Shown: in pieces, positions 1 to 10,043 of the stretch
Numbering within the stretch: position 1 is the stretch's first letter
How the letters are laid out: the number at the start of each line of letters is the position of its first letter
Source of the DNA: Fomitopsis serialis
Taxonomy: Eukaryota > Basidiomycota > Agaricomycetes > Polyporales > Fomitopsidaceae
Assembly (NCBI RefSeq): GCF_022376445.1
Contig: NW_025955084.1
Location: 1 to 64,000 of the forward strand
Direction: 5' to 3'
Length of the DNA: 64,000 nt
Position numbers and translations under genes: made by a program
The notes under the pieces: generated by a model
Seen by the model: the letters and a program-made list of their open reading frames with translations, nothing else
Told to the model about the DNA's origin: nothing
Databases searched by the model: none

Positions 1-336
1 TCACATTAAAATTGAAAGTTCACCACTTGCGCTGCCCATACAGATCTCCTTCAAATATCGGCACCGGGCTGGACCGTCGCGGACGGAGTCGAGGTCAATC
101 CCGCCGAGCATCGCGCCGGAGGAGGAGGTCATAATGACGCGTGCGTGGTGGTCAGGCGAGCTCTGCGCGCCGGCGAGGAGCGCGGGCATGAGCAGCTCGG
201 TGAAGAGGAAGTGACCTGGGGAGGGGAGGTGAGCGTGCGGCAGATGAGGAGAGAATACGGACCAATAACGTTGGTGCCGAATTGGAGGTCGAAGCCGTCA
301 GCGGTGAGTTGGTCGATGGGCGGACCCATCACTCCG
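1..336 (-). CDS. Partial short-chain dehydrogenase/reductase (SDR), internal exons only
   Basis: Two exons are supported, 336-263 and 215-1, joined by a 47-bp GT-AG intron (262-216). The first starts at a TTAG acceptor (last intron base 337) with GVMGPPIDQLTADGFD; the join gives FGTNVIGHFLFTELLMPALL. This is the NNAGVM...NVxGHFxFT stretch of Rossmann-fold SDRs of the fungal retinol-dehydrogenase-like type. HARVIMTSSSGA follows, carrying the catalytic-serine region. The next landmark, the YxxxK active-site motif, is visible as LYGQRKW only in another frame near positions 25-45, so there is a frameshift (or an undetected splice) just before it. The N-terminal cofactor-binding exon was not found in 337-1650, and the C-terminus lies outside the window. 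NAD(P)-dependent oxidoreductase is the family role; the substrate is unknown. Probably a damaged gene copy. Confidence 0.72.
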
Positions 337-390
337 CTAACGATCATCTCCGTGAGGCAGGGGTCCGGACTCGGAGCACTAAGAATAGAT

Positions 391-1650
391 GACCCCGCTC
401 TTCTGCGCGGTCGTCATGGGTACGTGCTGCGTGCTCAGCATGCGTTTGGCGCGTCCGAGAGCTGCAGAGCGCGGGGCGGCGAGGTAGGAGGGCTGAGGCA
501 TGGCGAGAAGGCGGTGACGTGGCGGGGAGGGCCCGAGTTTTCGACCAGATGTCCCATTGTCGCGCCAGGATGCCTGGTGACGCTGGGACAGCGGGGCGGA
601 CTGGGAAGGTGGTGGCAAATGGACAGACGGCCCCGCTCTTCTGCGGGTCGCCCGTTGTTTGTGCCAAGACCGCGGCACACTTCAGATGTGTGCGAGACGT
701 GTGACGGGCAGCCGGAGGGCGGTAGCAAGCAGGGAGAGAGATGCGGTGGTTGGGAGGGTGGTAGGAAGTGAATGGACGCCCCCGCTGTGATGCGGAGTCG
801 TCTTGTGTGTGAGGTTCGTGCTCGGCATGTGTTCGGTGCGTCCGCAAGGTGTAGAGGGCGGGGTGGCGCGATGGTGGAGAATGATTGATAACGAAGGCGG
901 TGGCGTGGCGGCGGGCATAGAGCACGAGGTGACGAAACCGCTCTTGCGCGGGGTCGTCTGACGTGCGGTATACAACCTCGGAACGCTTTTGGTGCATTCG
1001 CGACGAGGTAGGCAGCCCACCTACAGCGCCGCTGTGGGCGCGCAAAACCGGCGTATAGGGGTGCATGTTGGTGAAGCATGGCGGGGGCTTTTTTTGAGTG
1101 TGACTCAGCCAGCATCTGCCAGTATGAGCCAGCAGCGGGCAGCAGGCAACAGGCAACAGGTGACTGTACATGAATATGACAGGGCAACGCGGGAGAGTGA
1201 GTGGAAAGGGAACTTACTTATTCTGCCTCAGCTCTGCTTCCTCCGAGCGCTGTCCACCCGACGCGCGACACTGTTTGGCATAGAATCTGGCGGGGTTCGC
1301 GCTGGCCGGGCCACGTCACAATGACGCGGCCTCTCCCCGCGATGTTCTGCTCATCTGCATGCATTTGGCCGATGCACTGCGATTCTGCGAGCTGCCCGAG
1401 GGTTGGTGTATGTGGATGTAAAAGATTGGAGAGGCAGTGAGAAGGGAGGCGAGGGAGGCATGGCGGAGGTGGGAGGCGCAGCCCTCGCAATGGTGTCCGC
1501 TCGCTGTGCATCATGGCTGCGGGCAAGCCGGCGCTTATGCACCCTTCCGGACGCCTCGCGCGTCGCGACAGGCTTCTGCAGCCGCTGCGTGTCAGCGACG
1601 AACAGCGCGGAGCAACAAGTCAAGAGGTGGGAGAGCTTGAAAGGTGAGTA
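391..1650. repeat. Degenerate direct repeats, units of about 150-240 bp
   Basis: A block starting with CCCCGCTCTTCTGCG or a close relative recurs at about 391, 631, 779 and 937, with weaker echoes near 1327 and 1495. It is followed by CAGCATGCGTTTGGCGCGTC (about 437) or GGCATGTGTTCGGTGCGTCC (about 824), then a G-rich stretch. The copies are diverged and unevenly spaced. Open frames here translate the repeat in several frames and look non-coding. The block lies where the 5' exons of the SDR gene would be expected, so it may be an expanded intron or an insertion. Confidence 0.5.
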
Positions 1651-1999
1651 ACGAGACAGAGAGGCGAGGGAACGATGACGTGGCGAGGTGCCAGCGTGGC
1701 GCAGTTTAGGGCAGGCACCTAGTGGACTTGGGGAGATTCAGTGTGGGTGGCTTGAGGTTGCGCCTGAAGGGTCTGACGGGTCTGAGTGGACTGCGTCGCT
1801 CTGAGAGAACGAGCACAGAACGAGCAGACGGAGAGGGACGAACGGCGCGGTCATAGACGCCCGATTGCGTCAGATGCGATAGAGCTCTCAGGCACCGGAT
1901 CAGACGCCTCAGATCCCTCAGGCGCCCTCAGAACCCGTGCACATTTGCTGATGTATAACCTGCTGTAAACTGCCGTCGAGTATAATGCTACTACACTAA
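1651..1999. other. CpG-containing spacer, no gene seen
   Basis: No conserved frame, RNA or transposon end is visible. There is a short run of CTCAG-type repeats around 1888-1935 (ctcaggcacc, cctcagatccctcaggcgcc). It separates the repeats to the left from the pyrimidine-rich tract to the right. Confidence 0.4.
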
Positions 2000-2990
2000 T
2001 ATACATTGCACTACTACTACGCCTCCCGGCCTCCCGCCCGCTCGTCCTCATCCGTTCGCCCCCCATTCACTACCTGCGAGACGCTCGTCGGCTGCATTTG
2101 CATGCGGGGCACTGGCCCTACGCGCTCGCAGTCGGCGTGTGTTGTACACGTCCTGTCCACCGTCACCGTCTCCTGTGTGTCGCTCGCGCGCACGGCTCGT
2201 TCGTCGACCGCGCTTGCGTGCTGGGCATTTGCCCTGCGCGCTCGTGGTTGCCGTGCGTGCATCGCCGCCCAGTTGTGGTCCCGCCCGGTTGTGGTCCCGC
2301 CCGGTTGTGGTCCCGCCCAGTTGTGTACACGCCTGCCCACCCGATTGTGTGCCTCCTCGGCCTCCCTTCCACTTACCTGTGTGCGCGTTCGTCGACCGCG
2401 TCTGTGCACTGGACATTCGTCCTCCGCGCTCGCAGTTGGCGTGTGTTGCGCACGCCTCGGCCCTGTCCACGTCGCTGTCTTCCGTCTTTTGCTGATCCCC
2501 GCGTGATCCATTCATTGGCCGTGCTTGCATGCTGGGCATTGGCCCTGCATGCTCGCGGTCGCCCTGTGCGTCGGCCCGTCTGCGCGCCGCTTGTTCGTCG
2601 GTCGTGCCTACACGCAGGGCATTGGCCCTGCGTGCTCGCCGTCGTCGTGCACGTCGCGCTGCACGTCGCCGCGTCCTGTGCTCGCTGTTAGCGAGCCCTT
2701 TCGCATGTGGCTGGACTCACCTGGCTCTGGCCCTCAACCTCGCCCTCGACCTCGCCCTCGCCCATCCCCGCCAGCCGTTCATTCGTCCCTGCCGTCCGCT
2801 CGTCGTTCATGCTTGCCGTGTATTCGTCGTCCACACCTGTCGTGAGTTCGTCGCTGCGCCCAGGCCCGCGGTGTCTTCGTTGGCTAGGTTTGCATGCGGG
2901 GCCTTTGCCGTGGGTGCTCGCCGCACGCGTGTGCGCCGTGTTGCTGTGCCTGAGGCCGTTCGCGAGTCGACCTGGCGGATGGAGGGGGGC
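2000..2990. repeat. Low-complexity pyrimidine-rich tract with dispersed 30-bp motif
   Basis: A motif resembling TGCATGCTGGGCATTGGCCC followed by TGCGYGCTCGC recurs at about 2099, 2216, 2405, 2524, 2606 and 2888, embedded in CGTC-rich DNA. Long frames on both strands are open because stop codons are rare in this composition; they share no domain. A 12-bp direct repeat (ctcgccctcgac) sits around 2737-2765. A minus-strand frame (3254-2688) has a less biased composition but no recognisable homology, so I do not call it a gene. Confidence 0.6.
2273..2320. repeat. 16-bp tandem repeat, three copies
   Basis: The unit TTGTGGTCCCGCCCGG occurs three times head to tail (2273-2288, 2289-2304, 2305-2320), the last with one change (CCCAG). 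A partial copy of its end precedes it. Confidence 0.9.
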
Positions 2991-4340
2991 ATGCCTCAGA
3001 TTCCCTGCGAGTTTGGACGCTCGCGGGGTTGCCTCTTTTGGCAATACCCGTACGAGGGTGCATTTGGCGGACAACGGGCGTGCAGGATTGCGCCGGAGTC
3101 CCGCAGCGTCTGTTTGCATTGCCAGACCTAGAACAGCGTACTCGAGAGCATCATGCAGCAGCGACAATGGGTCGAGCGCCAGGCTCTGCCAGCAGTTTTG
3201 CAGCGACGTGTCGTAGTTCTGTTTGACTCGGACTAGATCTACATGCCAACCCAAGGGTCAGCAGATAGCTGACTAGTACAGGAAGGCATTGTACCCCACG
3301 GGCCGCGCGAAGTTGCCGTTCGCACAACCCGGACTCACCCTCAGGCTCACCCTCGCTCGCCCGTGCGGCACATGCCATCGGCTGTGGCACTACAGCCCAT
3401 CCACCCCGTCGCGGGTCATGATCCTACGTCTGAAAACAAAGGAGAGCTGGCGTGACACTCTTTGTAATGTACTACTCACTCACACACTCCTGGCCGCCTG
3501 CAGCCCACCCGCCCACTCGCCCTGCGTGCGTTTGATACGATTAGAGTGATTCAAAAAGTCGGAAGGGAGTGCGTGCCTATGCACGTTGTGGAATAAGATA
3601 TTGGCGGATGTCGACGTGGCGGTGTGAAGCGAAGGCCGTCTGCAGTCGGAAAGACTTAGAGTCTCTCGAGTCTGCATGGCATCATCGGAGGTCGGGCGTG
3701 CAAGTCACGGGGTTGGGAGGTGGATGGCTCAAGGAACTGGGCGGGGCGCGGAAGGCTAACGTGGACGCGTTAACGCACAAGTGAAGAGTGTTAGCGAAGC
3801 TAAAGAGACTTACGCGTACGGCTTACGATCGAGGCGTTCATGTTAACGAGATGCGGGGTGGCATTAAAGCACTAAGGCGGACGGCCATAGCGCGTAAGCG
3901 AGCTAAGATCGTGTCTAAAGTTACAAAACACCATTGAGAGACGCCAAAAGAACCAATGCGGCAGGTGGGGGCAGCTCGGAGCAGGTGGAACACGTCAAAT
4001 GGCTGTCAAGGCCTGCTCCAGGCAGGCCCTGGCTTAGTTTGGGCAGGTCCGATTTTCACTGTGGTTCAGCGCTCGCTCAGTTGTCTGCCGCGAGCGACTC
4101 TCTGCAGCCACACCCAATTTGCCTGCTACAGTCATCTACTAGACCAATTTGGGATTGTTTGATCAACGGCTTCACTGCTCCTGGGGACACCTGCCTAATT
4201 AGGGTACTCTCTCTTCACATGTTCGGGGAGGCACCCTGGAGGCACCTGAAAATCTGCATATACTCATCATCTCAGGCAGCCAGTTCATGTCAGAGACCTT
4301 TTGGAAAATTCATCCTTGATCTGTGAGCCTCATCCAGGAT
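2991..4340. other. Spacer with motif-rich patches, no gene supported
   Basis: No conserved protein frame is seen. Two patches are dense in short inverted motifs. About 3757-3925 repeats AACG/CGTT and TTAGCG/CGCTAA words (GCGTTAACGC, TTACGCGTA, GCGCGTAAGCG). About 3960-4050 repeats GGCAGG/CCTGC words (AAGGCCTGCTCCAGGCAGGC). CpG content falls sharply at about 4340, the left edge of the CpG-depleted mosaic. Confidence 0.35.
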
Positions 4341-4449
4341 GACATTATTTTGTTGCAGGATGTTGAAGCATGAGTGTTAGTAAGCATGATCCCACAAATG
4401 CAGTACCACAATGTTGGATCTTGCTATTTTCTGGCTTCCTTGACATACA

Positions 4450-4760
4450 GCATAGGTTGCTGGGGAGTGGGCCATACCTGAGCATATGATCCCAGTTGTG
4501 ACATCTGGGTCTTTGTCTTCTAAAGGCCCATTGATACAGTTCCTGAACATCACTCAACAAAGATGTGAACCTTGCACAAGACAATTTCAAAAAATCAGAA
4601 TGTATCAAGGTAGCAATAGAGATGTTGACATTTATGTAGCTCAGCTCATCATCCTTATTGTGGCAATACAAGAGGATTGATCCTGAATTGTGAGCATACT
4701 AGGGAATTCATAATGTACATACAGCAGATATTACCCCTACAGAGATATGTCAATATTGCT
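4450..4760 (+). repeat. Diverged copy of the 3' end of the Spt5-like gene and its flank
   Basis: This stretch aligns by eye with 6425-6785: TTGCTGGGGAGTGGGCCAT, then GATCCCAGTTGTG, and later a shared GATCCTGAATT...AGTAC/TCCTAG..GAATCCATAATGT block. It gives the mosaic another copy of the same transposon tail. Confidence 0.5.
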
Positions 4761-5521
4761 GAATGACCAATAGCCAATAATTTGTCAAGTGGCACAGTTG
4801 CACACTAGTGCTTGACCAACTGTGGCTTAGCTGTCCTGATTAGTGATGTCTGACATTTTCTGCTGGCTCAAATCACCAAATAGAGATATCACTTGCACAT
4901 TGGAAGACTTGCACATCAGGGAATCTGTATAGGTAGTGCTTACCTAGAGAATTGACAGTGATCAACATCAATTGCCTTCATTGAATATCTCAACTGAGTG
5001 GATTGTATACTTGACAATGTCACAGTTTTTCAGTCAACTTAATATCTATGCTGAAGTTGGTGCACTCATGTGAGCTCTTTATCAATTGTGTCTCATTCTG
5101 TGGAGAAATGAAAGTGCAGCCTTTGTAAGCCTTTATCTTGTGGTTGGCATAAATTGCATTGCAAGTATGATTTCTATACAACACAGATATAGAATACTTG
5201 AAAACCATCATATGTGGGGATTCATGACTGAATCAAAACCAATAGTTGTGAGATCTACAATATTGGACATTATATGGCACTACAGTGGAGTGACTAAGAT
5301 CAGTGGCTGGCCTTTATTCTGATTTTGAGTGGTTCAGCTTGCCAAATGACCCATCCTACCTCTGTTTGGTGGGCATCAATGTTGGTACCTCAATTTATAC
5401 TCAGGACCACTAATTGCCAACACAGTATTACCAAAGATTCCTAGTCTTTGTCTATAAGTATTCTATTCAACTATAAGCTTGTCTTACTAACATCTACATA
5501 AGGCTTAAAAGATGCTTGCAG

Positions 5522-6509
5522 AGTCAGCTGCTATACAACAGAGCCAGTTGTCACCAGATGGATTCAATGTGTGCATGGTGAGGGTGGAGGTTTTTGTAAG
5601 TCATATTGTGGCTCTGGCTTGTGCATATACTAATGTGTGTTCTTGCAGGTGGGTGACCCAGCTGCTGTCATGATTAAGTTGTATGACCAAGCAGTTAACC
5701 ACCATCCTGAGTGGCAAATTACCTTGGCATGTGTAATTCTGGATGATGTCCCATTCCAAAGTTCAATTTGCATGTTCAAGTTGTCTGTGCTCTCGAGGTG
5801 CATCTGCTATATAGAGGTGCAAAATCCCAAGGAAATCCAGGACACACTCCAATATGCATCTCAGCAAAGATATCAATACCACATGCAGATAGTCAACAAG
5901 CATGACTACTGTACACTCTTCCAGTGCGCACTGGTGAGAGTGTCCACTCAGTCATTGGTGTTGTTCAAGCATGGTCTGTACAAAGGTGACACCACCTATG
6001 TAGAGTCTGTCAGCAACAACAACAGCACAGTGATTGTCTGGTGCATCCCCAGGATCAATCTGTGTCCCAAGATGGTCAGGGAACAAGCAAAGAAGATGAT
6101 CTTCTTGATGCAATCCCCAGCCACAATGCAATCCCCAGCTGTGAAGCAATCCACAGAGATACAGACAGTGTCCTCCATACAACCTCCACAAATTCAGTGG
6201 CTGCCATCGGTGCAACCCCCACCCATCCTGTTCCATAGTGAAGACGTGATTGACTTCTATGGCAAAGCAGCAGTTCAAGTCAAACACAACACTTTCAAGT
6301 TTCATGGCACACACTTCATTGGCAGTTTACTATGGAAGTCTGTCAAAATAAGCCACTTGTCCCCTCAGTACAGCTTCACCTACAAGCTGTATAGTGCCTT
6401 CAATGGTGCACCACAGATTCTGTGTGCCATTATAGAGAGACTTGCTGGGGAGTGGGTCATGTATGGCAGTACAATCCCAGTTGTATTGTCTGTGTCTTTG
6501 GTCTTCTAA
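5522..6509 (+). pseudogene. Spt5/KOW-like transposon gene fragment
   Basis: An upstream exon (about 5522-5595) joins 5649-6509 through an intron 5596-5648 with GTAAGT donor, TACTAAT branch site and TTCTTGCAG acceptor; the frame is kept across the junction (VEVF then VGDPAAVM). The protein of about 310 residues contains LVLFKHGLYKGDTTYVESVS followed by IPRINL, closely resembling the RGLYKGD...PRID block of the NGN-KOW region of transcription elongation factor Spt5. A second KOW-like stretch is FKFHGTHFIGSLLWKSVKIS. It ends LAGEWVMYGSTIP. No start codon is evident, so it is a fragment. It sits in CpG-depleted repeats, and its 3' end recurs elsewhere (about 4450, 6845, 10045, 27930; reverse near 24000), as expected of a gene carried by a transposon rather than host SPT5. 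Confidence 0.55.
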
Positions 6510-6779
6510 GAAACTCATTAATCCACTCCTTGAATCTTACTTGATTGTATGTATTGACATATACTCATCTGAGAGACGACCTGCCTTCCAAGATTTACCA
6601 GAACAAGCAGTGATCAAACTGTGACAATAAAAATAACCTTGCACCAGCCAAATTAAATTTATAGGGAGTATCATGATTGTCATGGTGCTCAGCTCACCAT
6701 CCTCATTGCAGTGACACAAGACACAAGAACATTGAATCCTGAATATTGAGTATCCTAGAGAATCCATAATGTGCATATT

Positions 6780-7320
6780 GCCACACAGCCATTACTCAAT
6801 GATATGTGTGGTTGCAGACTTGTTCTTGCCCAACTGTAAATAAGACTTGCTGGGGAGAGGGCCATGGCTGGCAGTACGATCCCATTGGTTTAGACACATT
6901 GAGGTGTGAAGAATTCAGTATTTCCCATTTTCACTGTCTAGTTGCTGCCTGGCAGCCCAAATACTCTATGCATCCTGGTTATCTACATTGTTGATTTCAG
7001 TGCTCCATCATGAGCAATATTACAATTGAGCAAGTAAGCCACCATGTGTTGTGTGTCATTGCTATATTCATAGGAAACTGTCTGTGAAGAGCACATACTT
7101 ACACTGAGACTTGCACATGGAATCATTATTGCCTCTGCTCAATATTCCAGTAATGCCTACTCAATGGTCATGGTATCCAGTCATAAGTCCCATGAACACA
7201 AAGGTTTTCAACCTTTGTGAGATAACTTTTGGTTCATCTGCTGGCTGACACTTACTTCTTTTGTATGCATGCACAATTCACCACCATATTGCTCTTGATC
7301 AACCACCCTCTCAATATATA
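6780..7320. other. CpG-depleted DNA with a second tail copy of the Spt5-like gene
   Basis: CTTGCTGGGGAGAGGGCCAT followed by GGCTGGCAGTACGATCCC occurs at about 6849-6885, a repeat of the tail of the Spt5-like frame. Nothing else is recognisable. Confidence 0.4.
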
Positions 7321-9288
7321 CAGATTCTCTACTGTTTATTTGGAATGGCAGGTACTCCACCAGATATTACCACAATGCACCATGTGTAATGATACCTGCT
7401 TCTTGGACCCTCCCATGATATATACAACACTGTTAAAATGGCACACATGTTCACTCCTGGGTCTATGGTGTTATTGTGTGACTTTCCATATACCATCAAA
7501 GGATCCAGCATGAGTAGCTGACATTTTATGCTAACATGTGAAGGGAAATGTTGCTGCCAATGAGAGTGATCCAAAGTCACTTATTATTGACTCGAGATCT
7601 AGAAAAGGACAGTCAGATATTTGCCTAGAAGTCCACTATAAGTATGGTCTGTTGCTGGTTGCCTAGTGGCAGTCTGAGTGACAGTAGACATTGTACAAAT
7701 AGACATCATCAATACATGGTACAATCATTCCCTGCCAATTATATCACCCAAGGCTCATTGCGTAACTTGAACAATAGGACCTGGTAACACATCAGCCTAT
7801 AATATGATGGTAGAGGTTAGATATGCTCCAAGCAATTATCATATGAGGGAATAGAGTTGATGTCATCTCATTCTCCACCATTTGTCCAGCACTGCAGCAA
7901 CTATGAAGGGCTGGGATGTATGGTAAGTCTGCATGTCTAGTTTCTCACCTCATGACACTGGTAGTGTATACAGTTCTCTAGTAAGAGTAGCAAGTGCACA
8001 GTACTGTGTCTCTGTGTCACTTCTAGGATCAGTACAGTGTGAACAAATTCTGGAACCCATATTTGTGATGGCTATGCCATTATACAAGGGACATGCAAGG
8101 CAAAGCCAATGTTATGAGTGTTTCCAGCATTGAATGGTACCTTTGTGCTGCAGGTATTCATTGTTGAGTGATCATGGTCCACATAAGGGGCTGAGAAGCC
8201 AATTACTAGTTACAGCAAGTAGTACAAGGTGGGAATCATACATAACATTTCCTTGTTTTGTCTGCATTTTCTGAGCCCAGACTCAACAACTAATTCAAAC
8301 TTTCCAGGTCAGCTACTACATAGTATTCACACAATTCATAGGTAATTGGTAAGCATCACAGACAACACAAACAATGTAAGAGAATGAGTGAGGCATGTGA
8401 TTTTCATTGTGCTTTGTTGAATGGTGCCATATTTATATGAAAGTATGGGAAGGCATACTATGTACAGACTCTATGACACATCATATATGTGACTGAGAAT
8501 ATACCCAATCAGGGTTTTTTCATTTTTGGGAGGCCACAGCACAGCAAATACAGTGTCACTGGTGAGCTTGTGGCTGGCATTCAAGCTCAACTCCAGAGTT
8601 TGGCAGCCTGCATGTTCAGGGCCTGTTGAGCTGTTGAACTAAACACAACAGCTTAGGATCCTGTTTGGAGTTGCCAGCTCCTGACAATTCCAGGTGATAC
8701 TGGTGGTTACAAGACATACAAAGACTCACTGAAAGAGTGGCTTATATCAGGCCATGCATGGGAAACTCTGCACTATCATAGGTTTTTTGCCACATGCAAG
8801 CCTCAATAGTGAGCACAATATGAATGTATAGTACTCCTGGATTTTTCTCTGATTTCCCTGCTATTTATCCAGTACTGCAGAGGCCATCAATGGCCAACTT
8901 CCTAAATGGGCAAGAGACTAACCATATATGGCAGGTTTCCATGTCTGCTTCAAAGACTCCCCTCATACCTGTGGAGCTCTCTAGTAAACATGCTTACCAA
9001 GATCTGCTCATATGCCTCAGTACCACTTATCATGGTCAGTACTCTCAAAGATACCTAATATGGACACCCCCATCAGTATCCATGAAGCATCCCATGGAGA
9101 AGGAATATTTGGGTATTTATTTGGGTATTTTTGCGCATTTAATGGGGCTCTAGTAAGAGCTCAGTTAGTGTGGCTGAAAGCCATCAAAAAACTCGGCATG
9201 AAGAGCTGAGATTGAAAGATTACTTTAAAAGGGAATATTTGTCAGCATCCCAGCCAATGGGACTGTTCCAAAATCCCTTTTGAATGAC
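7320..9288 (+). repeat. Repeat unit A, copy 1
   Basis: Shares with 12055-14184 and 28040-30150 an ordered series of blocks: GGCAGGTACTCCACCAGATA-type start, 'cacatgttcac(tcc)tgggtct', 'gagtagctgacattttat', 'aagcccaatcag', 'ctgagcccagac', and finally GCCATCAAAAAACTCGGC just before the palindrome of unit B. Copies differ by many substitutions, so they are old. Confidence 0.6.
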
Positions 9289-9333
9289 CGGAGTTGTCAA
9301 CAGGCCGGGAATTCCGGCCTGTCGACGACTCCG
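9289..9333. repeat. AATT-centred palindrome, type 1
   Basis: Imperfect 45-bp inverted repeat. The arms read inward from CGGAGTTGTC.. on the left and outward to ..GACGACTCCG on the right, meeting at GGCCGGGAATTCCGGCC. Mismatches are TCAAC against TCGAC and an extra G near the centre. An EcoRI-like GAATTC forms the core. It lies in one of the few CpG-rich patches of the region. Confidence 0.85.
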
Positions 9334-9358
9334 CTTCGGCAACGGGCGCTTAACTGAG

Positions 9359-9371
9359 CGCTTAGTAAGCG
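9359..9371. repeat. 13-bp dyad CGCTTAGTAAGCG
   Basis: Perfect dyad with a single central base, lying 26 bp after the palindrome and followed by ACGTAAGTG. The same word or a close variant follows the palindrome at 14254-14266, 20905-20917, 22500-22512 and, reversed, 37570-37582; a decayed form is at about 15413. Its conservation when flanking DNA has lost its CpGs suggests a functional terminal or regulatory element. GTAAGT nearby could be a splice donor. Confidence 0.75.
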
Positions 9372-10043
9372 ACGTAAGTGTGCACTGTTTCTGCAGCAAA
9401 ACTGACTTGTTTGGGGCTCAAGAAAGTCCCAGACAATCGGATAATGTTCTAGAAGATCTGTGGAATATCCCTAAGCATCTTAAAAATAGAGAGAACCTCA
9501 ATACATGGTCATTCAGTAGTGGGAAGTCAACACAGGCATGTTATGACAATATTTCCCCACTCATAGCAGTGCTGTGCACATTCCAGACACACTCATGCTG
9601 TGTGGACTATGTGCATGGTCTATACAGGTCATATCAAATGTGTTTCAGAGACAACAACCTATTCATATTTGGAATCACTTTGCAATTGCCCACAGAGGTT
9701 CTCTTTTCTGGATTATGAATATATAGGCAAGGCATGCTGGTTATAGACTCTGAGGACTCTATACAGAATCAATTTCTTACATACAGCAGGCATCATGGAT
9801 TAATTCAATTGTACATAATATTCCCAGATTTTATCAGCATTTTCTGAGCCCAGACTGAGCAGCTGAATGGAAACTGCCATTTTTGGAAGGCCAGCTTCCC
9901 TATATAGCAGATCCCAGATGTCAGAGAATCAATGGGCAGTCTATAGGCTTTGATAGAGTCACTTTGGTGGTTAAGAGCAGTGCACTCATGTGTAAAGAGG
10001 CATATGTGGGTTTTTGAGTTTTGTGGATTGTGCCATAACCACT

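Larger units (their letters stand above)
9168..10043 (+). repeat. Repeat unit B, copy 1 (near-identical to 20714-21589)
   Basis: From GTGTGGCTGAAAGCCATCAA through CCATAACCACT this segment matches 20714-21589 at a constant offset of 11546, with only a few differences, all near the left end. It contains a CCAAT word, the 45-bp palindrome 9289-9333, the 13-bp dyad 9359-9371 and GTAAGTG. The match ends abruptly at 10043, where this copy continues into the Spt5-like tail and the other into unit C. Confidence 0.85.

Noticed and set aside
2688..3254. 188-codon minus-strand ORF
   Set aside because: Half of it covers low-complexity DNA, and no homology or splice support was seen.
9359..9371. Helitron 3' end suggested by a hairpin after each unit
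   Set aside because: No CTRR terminus follows the dyad, no TC start was found, and flanks align past the hairpin in all copies.
9284..9718. 144-codon plus-strand ORF, also identical at 20830-21264
   Set aside because: It starts inside the palindrome and is identical in two places only because the DNA is duplicated; diverged unit B copies do not keep the frame.
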